Below are positions 24,973 through 34,959 of a DNA stretch of 64,000 bases, in pieces. Location of the stretch: NCBI RefSeq assembly GCF_963583255.1, contig NC_084815.1, positions 1,922,001 to 1,986,000 on the forward strand, written 5' to 3'. Within the stretch, counting starts at the first letter, position 1, and the number at the start of each line of letters is the position of its first letter. Source of the stretch: Pyrus communis (taxonomy: Eukaryota > Streptophyta > Magnoliopsida > Rosales > Rosaceae). Below the pieces are notes generated by a model. It worked only from the letters and a program-made list of their open reading frames with translations, made no database searches and was not told the origin of the DNA. Position numbers and translations under genes: made by a program.

Positions 24973-26074
24973 CAATATTTTGACCCTATGATTTGACAAT
25001 GCCTAAGATTTGTTTGGTTTTTTTTTTTTTTCCCTTTTAATAAGAAAATAAAGCATTTTTAAAGTAGATGTCAATTTTCAAACATCAAATTTCAATTTGA
25101 TGGTTGATTTTGGCAATTTGACATATTATCGAAGTTGACATGGAAACGAAAGCAAAATTGACATGGACAAAGAGATGTCAAAATTAACACTGCCTTCAAA
25201 TATGATTTTTGATATTTCGAAGGACATTCCACTCGCCTTGTCTTCAATGGTAGCATTTTAAGTATTGTTTTCTTATTTTTAAACCAACGAAACTGCAATT
25301 TTTATTATTTTTGTTTTAAAAAAAATGAAGTAATAAATTTTGGAATATCAGGTGGAAGGAAAATATTAACAAATATATCAAAATGTCAAGTCAGCCATCA
25401 AATTAAAATTTAATGTTTTGAATTTGACGTCTCTTCTAGAGATGCTCTAAGAGGGAAAGGGATCATCACCAGATCATTTTCTCAAAGATCCTAGGAATCC
25501 TGCAATCGTGTTCGTTCATTGTACATCGTATGGTCAAAAATCATTTAAAATTCAAATATAAATAGTATCTAACGAAAATTGATCGCACGATGTACGATGA
25601 ACAAACACGATTACAGGATCCCTAGGAAAAGGATTCTCGCCGAATCCTATTCCCTCTAAGAGCATCTTTAAAGGAGATGTCAAAATCCTAGGTGGAATGT
25701 CAATGTGCATATTTGACATCAAAAATCTCTTCAACTGAAGTGTTATTTGTTATCTGGATTTGAAAACTTTGTGATTTGGAGTCAAATTTAACATTAATGT
25801 CAAATTAATTTTAATAGTGGGTCCCTTATTCCACTAAAATTTTGTTTTAACATTTTTTTTAATAACTACAAGCATTTAAAGCTCTTTTTAAATAATAACA
25901 AAACAACATTTGATAATTGGATTGAAAAAGTACAAAATTTAACACAAGATTTCAAATTACCACATCAATCATCAATTATAATTTAACTCTTATAATTTAA
26001 CATATCTTTCGATGATGATCTAATGTCTCATTTAAAAAAAATAAAAAATAAAAATCCTAGGCATAGTCAAAACT
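24973..26074. mobile_element. About 1.1-kb insertion in copy A, probably a DNA transposon
   Basis: Copy B runs straight from GAAAACC into AAAAGTAAAGCAC (27770-27785), while copy A has about 1.1 kb between the same words. The inserted DNA has inverted ends: TTTGACAATGCCTAAGATT at 24992 and the reverse complement of its right end, TTTGACTATGCCTAGGATT. No transposase frame. The superfamily is not determined. Confidence 0.6.
25454..25654. mobile_element. 201-bp MITE with 8-bp target duplication (hAT-like)
   Basis: Flanked by TCTAAGAG at 25446-25453 and 25655-25662, a perfect 8-bp duplication as made by hAT elements. The arms are inverted copies: CCTAGGAATCCTGCAATCG on the left against CGATTACAGGATCCCTAGG on the right, with ACATCGT/ACGATGT nearer the middle. 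It lies inside the 1.1-kb insertion of copy A and is therefore younger than it. Confidence 0.7.
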
Positions 26075-26196
26075 CAAAAGTAAAGCACTAAACTGCACTT
26101 TTAAGGGTAGTGGCCCTAAAAAGGTTTCTAGATGATCACGTTGAAATTTGAAGATATGAATCTCATACCTTTCGAAAAGGACGGGAGAAAGAATTA

Positions 26197-26351
26197 GAGA
26201 ACTTTAATGAAAAGTTCTCGGTACTATTTATTTTAACAAAAAGTTATATTTTTACATTAAAAAAATCAATTTTGGTACTATTTATTTTACCTTTTATTTT
26301 GTCCTTATCGTTAAAACTCAAAGTTTTCAAATAATTTTTATTAGTTTTCCT
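26197..26351. mobile_element. 155-bp Mutator-type MITE with matching empty site
   Basis: Flanked by AAAGAATTA at 26188-26196 and 26352-26360, a perfect 9-bp target duplication. Copy B of the segmental duplication has one AAAGAATTA at 27926-27934 with the same flanks and no insert, which is the empty site. The element reads GAGAACTTTAATGAAAAG at one end and AAAACTCAAAGTTTTC near the other. The same family, in the opposite orientation, is at 29351-30149. Confidence 0.88.
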
Positions 26352-27184
26352 AAAGAATTAAGGAAAGGAACATGCAAGCTAGCTGGAGCCTGGGACCTGC
26401 ATGCAGTGGGAAAAACGATCGTGACCTCGATTGCTCAAATTCAATCATGCATGTTTCAAATTCCCACCTTGATTATGGTTGATGCACAAATATGAACAAA
26501 CTTAGATCTGATAATAAAATCACACAAACGTACAAACACAAATATACATTGTGGGTCGCTTGAAGGTAGCCTACGTCCACATTGGTCCAGTTTCCGTTTC
26601 CACTACATAATTGGGTTCATTGCAGAAATGGTACATGGAGGCTTGAGCCTTTGAGAGGGTAAAATAGCTAGAATTTAGGCTACAATGAGAGAATCTCCCA
26701 AAATTGAGGGTAAGGGAATCCTTTTCTAGGACAATGGTTTCATGCTATTTTACCTAGTTGATGGGCTAAATAAATAGTGAGAGCCTATTATATGGCACAA
26801 CAATTATTAAAGTTTTTTTATTTTGATTTTTGGGACATCTCCAATACGCACCAAAAAAATTTGGATCAAGTCTTAAAAATTAAAACATTATAATTGTCTA
26901 AAATTTTAAGTCTTTGCATTGGTGAAGAAATCCAAACACCTTAATATTCCGACCTGACTTGTTTAATAGTTTGAGTTCGATAATTTTTACATGGTATTAA
27001 GATTTAAGAGTGCAGGGAATCCATCCATTTGTTAGGCAACACCTGAAACTGCATTTGCATTGTGCTCAACATCTCTGAATTCTGGTGATTAATGAAGTTT
27101 AATTAATGGATAAACTTGGTTGAAAATTTTCACTTCTACACAAATTCCCTTTTTGTTTGGTGAACTGGAAGTGCATTACCAGGG

Positions 27185-27480
27185 AAAACGGCAAAGGTTA
27201 GAAACTTGTTAAATACTTAGCTAAATAAACACACACTACATGCTTGTTTCCTATTTTTTCATTATATTCCAATACTTTATAATTTATACGTCATTATGTT
27301 TTGCAGTTTATATATCTCATTGAAATTATGTATTTTCTAAGTATAAGCAGGCACACTTATTTATATAATACATAATAAATTTACTTAAATCAACATAGTT
27401 CGCCTAGGCCCTTGCCTATGACCTGTCTAGCCCGTCACTCAACTAGCCCCTAACGTCTTTTTAAACCTTGACCGTATTGA
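27185..27480. repeat. Dispersed repeat related to 15000-15440
   Basis: It shares the AT-rich core phrases and the right-end words (TAGCCCCTAACGTCTTTTTAAACCTTG versus CACTTAACTTCTTTTAGAACCTTGG, both interrupted here by mismatches) with the repeat at 15 kb. It separates copies A and B of the segmental duplication. Confidence 0.55.
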
Positions 27481-29501
27481 CAAAGAAACTCTTTAATCTA
27501 ATGGGTTAGTAGACATTTAAAGAGACAAAAAGTTGTAAATTGATACAATTCCAAAACCTCATAGTGTGTTATTTGAGAAAATTGAAACCTCATAACGTGT
27601 TCCAAAAATTACTTTTATAATCTGAGTGTAAAATGTAGTTAGCCCTATAAATTTATACCGTAATACATAAGAGAGTGGATATTGTCCAACATTTTGTTTT
27701 GTTATGAGTTTTTTTAAGCATTGACTGGATTCATTTTGTCAACCATAGAGAAAGTAACTTAATACATAGAAAACCAAAAGTAAAGCACTGGACAGCACTT
27801 TTAAGGGCAATGGTTATACAATCGCATCAAGCTTTATTTTAGTTGCCTTACCATAAAAAGGTTTCTAGATTATCAATTTGGAATTTGAAGACGTATATTT
27901 CATACCTTTTCAAAAAGGAGGGGAGAAAGAATTAAGGAAATGAATAAGAAGCTAGCAGCTGGAGCCTGGGACCAGCATGCAGTGAGAAACTTAAGCTAAG
28001 ACTCGTGTGACATTTCGTTTCTCCTTTGCCCTCTTTAAACAATTAAAGTCAAAAGTGTACTTAATCAACACAAGAAAATATATCCTATAGCATCATTCTG
28101 CCTTAAACAAAATAATGGACAAACCAAAAGGGAAAACGATTGATTGTGACCTCGATTGCTCAAATTCAATCATGCATGTTTCAAATTCACCACCTTGACT
28201 ATGGTTGATGCACAAATGTGAACTCCCTTAGAACTTATCGTAAAATTACACAAGCGTACAAAAACACAATATACATCGTGGTTCACTCGAAGTTGGGCTA
28301 CGTCCATATTAGTTTAGTTATCATTTCCACTACATAATCGGGTTCATTACATACGGTACATGGAGGCTGGAGCATTTGACAGGGTAATAGTTAGGGTTTA
28401 GGCTACAATGAGAGGATCTCCCTAAATTGGGGGTAAGGGCCTCCGCTCACCCTTTGTTTTTGCGCCTCCTTAAGGATTTAGAAACGAGTTGTATGATTCC
28501 GGCATTGAGGCATTCCTGTATCGGTAGCTTCGAGTCTTCTCTCTTATATAGGATCTCTTCCTTTGTAATTGCACTTTTAAATAATATTCGTTCCGCCGTA
28601 TTCTTGATTAGTGGTATGTCTAAACATGTCCCTACATTCTCATATTTTTAATGTTTAAAGTTACGTATTTTATTTAGGTTTGATCTTTTCGGCATAAATT
28701 TGCATGCATGTTTTCAGTGGCGAAGCAAGGAATTGTCAGGGGGAGCGAGGGGCGAAATTTAAAAGGTTTAAAGTCCCGAAAATATGTGGACATCCATTCA
28801 AGGTCTAAGTCTAGGGTTTGCAAGGAAATTATGTGAACTACCCAGAATATTTGTAGGAGAATTTGCATTAACTGAAATATTCGAAGGAGGATTTGGACAT
28901 GGCCTAACGCTTAGGCGAGGACTTAGGCGGACTAGGTGGATTTGAATAAATTTATTATGTATCGTATAAATAAATGTCTATTTATTAGATAGCATATAAT
29001 ATCTAAAAACATTGACTATAAAACATATAATATATAAAAATATTGACAAATTTTCTTTATTACTTTGTTCTATTTGATGATTGGAGATAAAAATTCAAAA
29101 TGATTACAAGTTCATAATACTTTACAAAATATTCTTAAGTTCGTATGAATTTGTAGTGAATTTGAAGATAAATAATAGTGTCAATGAAGTGGCTACAAAA
29201 ATATTGAAAAAGTGGACAAATTAATCAAACAATAATTAAAAAACAAAACAAATCTCAAATATAAACCAGCACATTAAATAGCTAGCTATGTGGACCATAC
29301 TGATTGGTTACAATAGTTTAAAAAACAAATCAAAGTAGGTAATTTTGAAAGAAAAACTAATGAAAATGACTTGAAAACTTTGAGTTTTAATCAAAATGAC
29401 AAAAAGGTGTTGTAAGTGAATAGTACTTGTGACATCCCACATCGCCCAGGGGAGTGATCCTTATATGTATATTCCCCTCCCTACCTAGGACGAGGCCTTT
29501 T

Positions 29502-29608
29502 GGGAGCTCACCGGCTTCGGGTTTCGTAGGAACTCCGAAGTTAAGCGAGAAGGGGGCTAGAGTAATCCCATGATGGGTGTACCACTGGGAAGTTGCTCGT
29601 GAGTTCCC
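29502..29608 (+). other. 5S rRNA-like sequence in the Cassandra 5' LTR
   Basis: It contains GAACTCCGAAGTTAAGCG, the 5S A-box region, and ends that can pair as 5S helix I (GGGAGCTCAC with GTGAGTTCCC, one G-U). The C-box area reads GGGTGTACCACTGGG where 5S has GGGTGACC..CTGGG, so this copy of the internal Pol III promoter is altered. It is part of the LTR, not an rRNA gene. Confidence 0.88.
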
Positions 29609-29856
29609 AAAAACAAAATCGTGAGGGAATGGTAAGCCCAAAGCGGACAATATCGTGCTACGGTGATGGAGCAGGCCCGGGAAGTGATCCGCCCCAGGTC
29701 GGGATGTGACAATTTGGTATCAAAGCCTAACCTTGGTCGCGTGTGTGCCGACGAGGACGTCGGGCCCCTAAGGGGGGTGGATTATGACATCCCACATCGC
29801 CCAGGGAAGTGATCCTTATATGTATATTCTCATCCCTACCTAGCACGAGGCCTTTT

Positions 29857-29964
29857 GGGAGCTCACTGGCTTCGGGTTCTGTAGGAACTCCGAAGTTAAG
29901 CAAGAAGGGGGGCTAGAGCAATCCCATGATGGGTGACCCACTGGGAAGTTGCTCGTGAGTTCCC
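29857..29964 (+). other. 5S rRNA-like sequence in the Cassandra 3' LTR
   Basis: Same 5S-derived segment as in the 5' LTR. Here the C-box reads GATGGGTGACCCACTGGGAA, matching the conserved 5S promoter form, and the A-box is GAAGTTAAGC. Pol III factor binding seems more likely here than in the 5' LTR copy. Confidence 0.88.
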
Positions 29965-31265
29965 AAAAATAAAACCGTGAGGGAATGGTAAGCCCAAAGC
30001 AGACAATATCGTGCTACGGTGGTGGAGCGGGCCCGGGAAGTGATCCGCCCTGGGCCGGGATGTGACAGTACTAGGAGTGACTTTTTAGAGTAAAAGTGTC
30101 ATTAACGTTAAAAGTGAATAGTACCAGGAATGTTTCATTAAAACTTCCGATTTTGAAATGGCACGTGGGGTGAGGTGAGGTGAGATGGGTGAGAGAGAAA
30201 GTCTCTCTTCTTCCTCTCTCTTCTTCTTCGTTACTTTTCAGAAGTTGCAAAATGCAAGGCCTGGGGATTTTGAAAAAAAAAAAAAAAAAAAAAAAAAGAG
30301 TCTGCATTCACGGAAACCTAGAACACCAGAAAACCATAGGGGCGGAACCACGATGCTGGGCTTGATTTCCGGTGAGGGTAGGGGTGGCCGCCCCTCCTTG
30401 CCCCTACGTAGCTTCGCCCATGCATGTTTTACATGTTGTTTGCATATGCATGTTAGGATGGCTTTCGTCACCCTCAGGTGTCGGCTAGCAAGTGTCAATT
30501 CTGATGTCCAGATGACATTAGGACCGGAACGTGTTATCCTTTTAAGACAATGGTTTTATGCTATTTTACATTGTTGATGGGCTAAATAGTGAGACCCATT
30601 TATATGGTACAACAATTATTAAAGTTTTAATTTTTAATTTTTAGGACATCTTCAATATGCACAAAAAAACTTTAGACTCAAGGCTTAAAAATTAAAATAC
30701 TATAATTGTTTAAGATTGTAAGTCTTTGCATTGGGGAAGAAATCCAAAAAAAAAAAAAAAAAACTCAACCTCACCACCATAACTTTTTAAACTTAAGCAC
30801 AAGAATATAAGTCCTGCATTAACTGGAGCTGGACCTTACTTTTTTTTTTCTTAGCTATTTTGTTAGTATAGATAGTATAGAATTCCAGATAGAGAATTTC
30901 TAAGCGTTACATTGCAGTACATAATATTCCGAATTTGTTTAATAGTTTGTGTTCGAGAATTTTGACCTGGTGTTAAGAGAGCAGACAATCCATCCATGTG
31001 TTAGGCAACACCTGAAACTGCATTGCATGATGCTCAAACTCTATGAATTCTGGTGATTTATGATATTTAATTAATGGATAAAACTGGTTGAAAATTTAAA
31101 CGAACTCCACACAGATTCTCCCTTTTTATTTATTTATTTATTTATTTTTATTTTAGTGAGCTGGATGTGCAATACCGGGACAAGCGCCAAAGGTTACAAA
31201 GAAAGTCCGTACAAAGGAGTAACCAATGAGAAAAACTGACAATTCCAACAAAGAAAAAACTGTAA

Positions 31266-32707
31266 GGGGGCGTTTGTTGCGCCGGACTATCTCGGACTGG
31301 ATTAGCTTCAAGGACTAAGCTGGACTAGCTTAGACTAGACTAAACTGGACTAACTTAGTGAAGCGTTTGGTGCAGTATTGGACTAAGAAGCTGGATAATA
31401 ACAAATTCTAATATTATTTTATTTAATATATAAATTATTAATATTTTATTATGATCTTATCTTTTTCTCCATCTTTTCCTACCATTTCCGTCCCACTCTT
31501 TTCCTCTTCTCTCATCGTCCCACCCTCTCCCTCGTTTTTTCCTCTCAGACCTCTCAATTCATGTCTCTTTCTCATTCCTGGTCAAACTCCTTATTGATTC
31601 CAATCTCTATTTCTCTGTCCTCCCTCCCTCTCTAGCTATGCGTTGTTCGAACGGAACCTCACGGCTCCAATTTTCCGGACGAGTTGCAGGTTTCCCGATG
31701 TGTTTTTTGGCCAACCCTCATTAAATTGGATGAAGTTAGCACCGCCAAAAAATTCATCACCATCCCTGGACCGAGATCTTAGCTTTGTATGCTCAAATTT
31801 GTCATGGATTTGAAGAAGCTCAAACAGGCTGAGACTTCCAGGCCATTTTCCGGCCACATTTGACCACATTTTGGCCTCGATTCAAGTAAAATCGTAATCT
31901 TGTCACTCCCAGCTTCAATTTGGTATATTTTACATGAAAGTTGGTTGTGAAATGGATCTGAAAGAGAGTCGAGATGTTAATGATTGATCTAGGTGACCAG
32001 CGATGACGAGGAGTCTGTCAGGAGTGGTCGTTGAGCATGACAAGGGCGAGAAATAGAGGATAGTCTTAGCTAGTCCCATGGTTATTGGGGAGTCTCACTA
32101 AGACCTCTTAGTGAAGGGTTTTGTCCATGCTCAAATTGGATGAAGTTAGCACCGCCAACCCTCATGTTTTTTGGCCAACCCTCATTAAATTGGATGAAGT
32201 TAGCACCGCCAAAACATTCATCACCATCCCTGGACCGAGATCTTAGCTTTGTATGCTCAAATTTGTCATGGATTTGAAGAAGCCCAAACAGGCTGAGACT
32301 TCCAGGCCATTTTCCGGCCACATTTGACCACATTTTGGCCTCGATTCAAGTAAAATCGTAATCTTGTCACTCCCAGCTTCAATTTGGTATATTTTATATG
32401 AAAGTTGGTTGTGAAATGGATCTGAAAGAGAGTCGAGATGTTAATGATTGATCTAGGTGACCAGCGATGACGAGGAGTCTGTCAGGAGTGGTCGTTGAGC
32501 ATGACAAGGGCGAGAAATAGAGGATAGTCTTAGCTAGTCCCATGGTTATTGGGGAGTCTCACTAAGACCTCTTAGTGAAGGGTTTTGTCCATGCTAGTCC
32601 CCTTTAGTCTCATTAATGTTAGTCCCAGCATGGAACAAACACAGTATTGGACTAATAGCTAATCCAGTCTAGTCCAGTCCGAGTTAGTGAGGGCAAACAA
32701 ACGCCCC
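31266..32707. mobile_element. Non-autonomous PIF/Harbinger-type element, 1.44 kb
   Basis: TAA flanks both sides (31263-31265 and 32708-32710). Termini are GGGGGCGTTTGTT and, as reverse complement of the right end, GGGGCGTTTGTT. Subterminal words CTCGGACTGGATTAG and CTCGGACTGGACTAG repeat in both ends. There is no transposase. About 430 bp inside are tandemly duplicated (about 31699-32131 and 32164-32597, offset 464 bp) with very few differences. The minus-strand open frames in both copies are products of this duplication. Confidence 0.82.
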
Positions 32708-32711
32708 TAAA

Positions 32712-34700
32712 AGGAATACCAGGGCCGTCTCTGAGATTTTGGGGGTTCTGTGTGAAATTTGTAAAAGGAGTCATTCTTAAGATAGTTTTAAGTTTCAAAA
32801 AAGTATAACAATATATTGATACTAGAAAACATTCAGTTGAATTAAAACAAAGTCACTTAGTACTACGGTCTAGTGGTATTCTTCTTCACTTGTAAATGAG
32901 AGGTCTTATGTTAAATTCTCTCCAAAGGCGAATTTGAACCATATTATTGTTAGCTCATTATCAAGCTTAGCCCACTTCATCACTCTCTTAGCGTAGATAA
33001 TATTGTTTGTTCAAAAAAAACAAAAAAAAAATCAAAACAAACTTTAGCACTCATTGATTGCATATTTACAAATGTCCTTAATGATAAGTAAAAAGAGCTA
33101 CAAACATAACATTCACTAAATAATCAAAAACAGTTTTATCTTAAACAGCCAAATATGAAAAAAGAAAACATCAAACCTCTAACTTTGAAGTTTCACTTGA
33201 ATGTATAACGTTGTTATATAATAAAATTAAGAAACTGCCGCTTTTCACGGTGTTATTATTGACACTCAAAATATCTCATTGTACTCCAAGTTTTTATATT
33301 TAGAAAGAAAAAAAAAACTTTTATAAGGAGTGCACAATGCAATTTAAAATGCTAATAAAAACAATTTTTTAAATATAAAACATTATTACATGATGCTAGA
33401 TGGCAAAAATTTAAAGGTCCTTTTAAATTTAAGGCCATGTGTGACAGCACATTTCGCTCTCCCTCAACACCCCCTCTGAGGGATACAAGGAGATAGATGC
33501 CGCAGCTGCAACGTAGGCTGTCTCCCTCATAGATACCCTAAAAAACCTTAAATAATAAGAAAGCAAAGCAAGCCGTCCTTGTTGACGAGAGATTTTTCAG
33601 TGTAACCGGTACAAGGGGTGGTACACAACGTGTTATTATACAAATGGTGGGATATGTGTGCTAAAAAGTTAATAACTTAAAAAGTAAAATTTCCCATCAC
33701 TCCTATTAAAACACGCAGTGTACCACTTGTGTTCCCGTTATAACTAAAAATTATATGCATAAGCAAAGATGGGGTCTGTTCACCAAGATATTTTTGTAAA
33801 ATTTACTTTACACTCCACTCCAGCTCCTAACTATGAATTCACCTCAGTAGCATTTTATCCAAATCTTTCAATTCCTAGACAATCTCACTAACTCTTTTTT
33901 TTTTTCTTTTGGTAGGAAATCAATGTAACAACCCTCTAGGGAACAGTTTTGGCTCATCACTCGTGTTAGTGGCTGTTTTTAATACAAACGATATGCGGGA
34001 AGGGAAATCGAACACAACATGTTGATTCGCAAGTTATGCTATTTTGCTAGGGTAATATATGTCTGTCTTTTTTGTATTCAAGTTCAAATCACTCTCTTGT
34101 TTACTTTTAAAAAATCACTTTTTCGTTAAATTAGTATATTTCTAAAGAAAATATTATATTTCAAAGTAAAAAACTATGAAAATGTTGTGAAACTAATTAT
34201 AAAAGTGGGTAAGAGAGGGAGGAGACAACAGAGCTAAAGAAGGACTTAGGTGTATGAAGATAAACTTTCAAGGGCAAAATTAAGCGAAGCACACCCCACT
34301 AAATTTGAACTTTTTCTATTTACTCTCTAAACTTTCAATTTGGTTTTGAGGATAAACTTTTTGTTAGTTCCAATATTTCATCACAACTGTTGATTTTTTG
34401 TGACAATAGTTTCGTTAATTCCATCACATGTAATGCATATGGTTAACTTTTAGGGTGTATATGTGAACATAATGTTAGTACATACTTGAACTTCTTAAGA
34501 CGAATCGAAACTTAACATGCCTGCAACAAATTTAAGGATTTTACGTGTACAAAATAAAGAAAAATAACTTTCAATTTGACGAAATATTTGATAAAGCTAA
34601 CATGCGGTGAGACATTGGCATGAAATTAAAAGTTTAGAAGAAAAAGGTGCAGCAAACAAAAACTTTGTGGGTCAAATACATAATTACACGAAATATAAGA
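32712..34700. other. Spacer without recognisable genes
   Basis: The left end (GGGCCGTCTCTGAGATTTTG, near 32723) resembles the ends of common plant DNA transposons, but I could not find a partner end. The rest is AT-rich with no supported coding sequence. The promoter of the glutaredoxin-like gene should lie in the last few hundred bases. Confidence 0.45.
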
Positions 34701-34907
34701 TAAAAATTAGCGAGAACAAAAGATGACAAGGACTTACCTACAAAATTCCTCGATATCATTCGAATTTTCGGACCGTTGTGGTCCGTTGGCCGACAAGGTA
34801 ACCGTTGAGATTCAAAAACAACATCAAAAGAAAAACTCCCACTTCGCCTTGCCCAATCCTCAATCCAATACCCCACAAACATCTTTTGCTTCAAATCAGA
34901 AAACAGA

Positions 34908-34946
34908 GAGACAGAGAAATCGCAGAGAGAGAGGGAGAGAGAGAGA
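34908..34946. repeat. GA-rich tract in the glutaredoxin-like gene leader
   Basis: Irregular GAGAGA repeats 14-50 bp before the chosen ATG at 34960. GA-rich leaders are frequent in plant genes. Confidence 0.6.
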
Positions 34947-34959
34947 GCCCCACTCGTCA

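Larger units (their letters stand above)
24760..27195. repeat. Segmental duplication, copy A
   Basis: Blocks of this stretch recur in the same order in copy B at 27515-31197. Examples are TACATAAGA..GTGTCCAACAT (24850 and 27662), GTAAAGCACT..CACTTTTAAGG (26083 and 27780), CTCGATTGCTCAAATTCAATC (26425 and 28150), CACTACATAAT.GGGTTCATT (26601 and 28327), and GTTGATGGGCTAAAT (26757 and 30572). No gene was found in it. Differences between the copies are mostly discrete insertions listed separately. Confidence 0.8.
29428..30067 (+). mobile_element. Cassandra TRIM retrotransposon (5S rRNA-carrying LTRs), complete
   Basis: LTRs lie at 29428-29711 (284 bp) and 29783-30067 (285 bp), both beginning TGTGACATCCCACATCGCCC or TATGACATCCC and ending GGGATGTGACA. 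The 71-bp interior begins with the primer-binding site TGGTATCAAAGC (29715-29726), matching the 3' end of initiator tRNA-Met, and ends with a purine tract (29770-29781). The target duplication GTACT (29423-29427, 30068-30072) is perfect. There is no coding capacity, as known for Cassandra, which depends on proteins from other elements. The 3' LTR starts TA instead of TG, a post-insertion mutation. Confidence 0.95.
29351..30149. mobile_element. Mutator-type MITE interrupted by Cassandra
   Basis: The 9-bp duplication ATTTTGAAA (29342-29350 and 30150-30158) is perfect. The sequence (GAAAACTTTGAGTTTT, TAGTACCAGGAA, CATTAAAAC near the ends) is the reverse complement of the MITE family at 26197-26351. 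Without Cassandra and its 5-bp duplication the element would be about 154 bp, the same length as the other copy. Confidence 0.85.
28715..30422. mobile_element. Non-autonomous hAT-type element carrying two nested insertions
   Basis: The perfect 8-bp duplication CATGTTTT at 28707-28714 and 30423-30430 fits hAT. Termini are CAGTGGCGAAGC on the left and CATGGGCGAAGC as reverse complement of the right end (10 of 12). The total is 1708 bp, but a MITE with a Cassandra element inside it occupies 29351-30149, so the original was about 0.9 kb. No transposase frame. A long poly-A tract (30272-30297) lies near the right end. Confidence 0.78.
27515..31197. repeat. Segmental duplication, copy B
   Basis: Same ordered blocks as copy A (24760-27195), starting at GTTGATAC-type words (TTGATACAATTCCAA) and ending at CGCCAAAGGTTACAAAG. 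It is longer because of about 150 extra bp near 27985-28125 and about 2.1 kb between 28439 and 30533, most of which is the nested hAT/MITE/Cassandra complex. Confidence 0.8.

Noticed and set aside
29502..29964. 5S rRNA genes
   Set aside because: The 5S-like segments are parts of Cassandra LTRs with TSD and primer-binding site, diverged from real 5S at many positions.
31636..32333. Pair of similar minus-strand frames starting MWSNVAGKWPG
   Set aside because: Their similarity comes from a tandem duplication inside a Harbinger-type element. No family match and no start or promoter context.
34723..34959. N-terminal extension of the glutaredoxin-like protein from the ATG at 34723
   Set aside because: The extension is leader-like with GA repeats. 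The internal start gives MGCASSK, a lipid-modification signal expected for the family.
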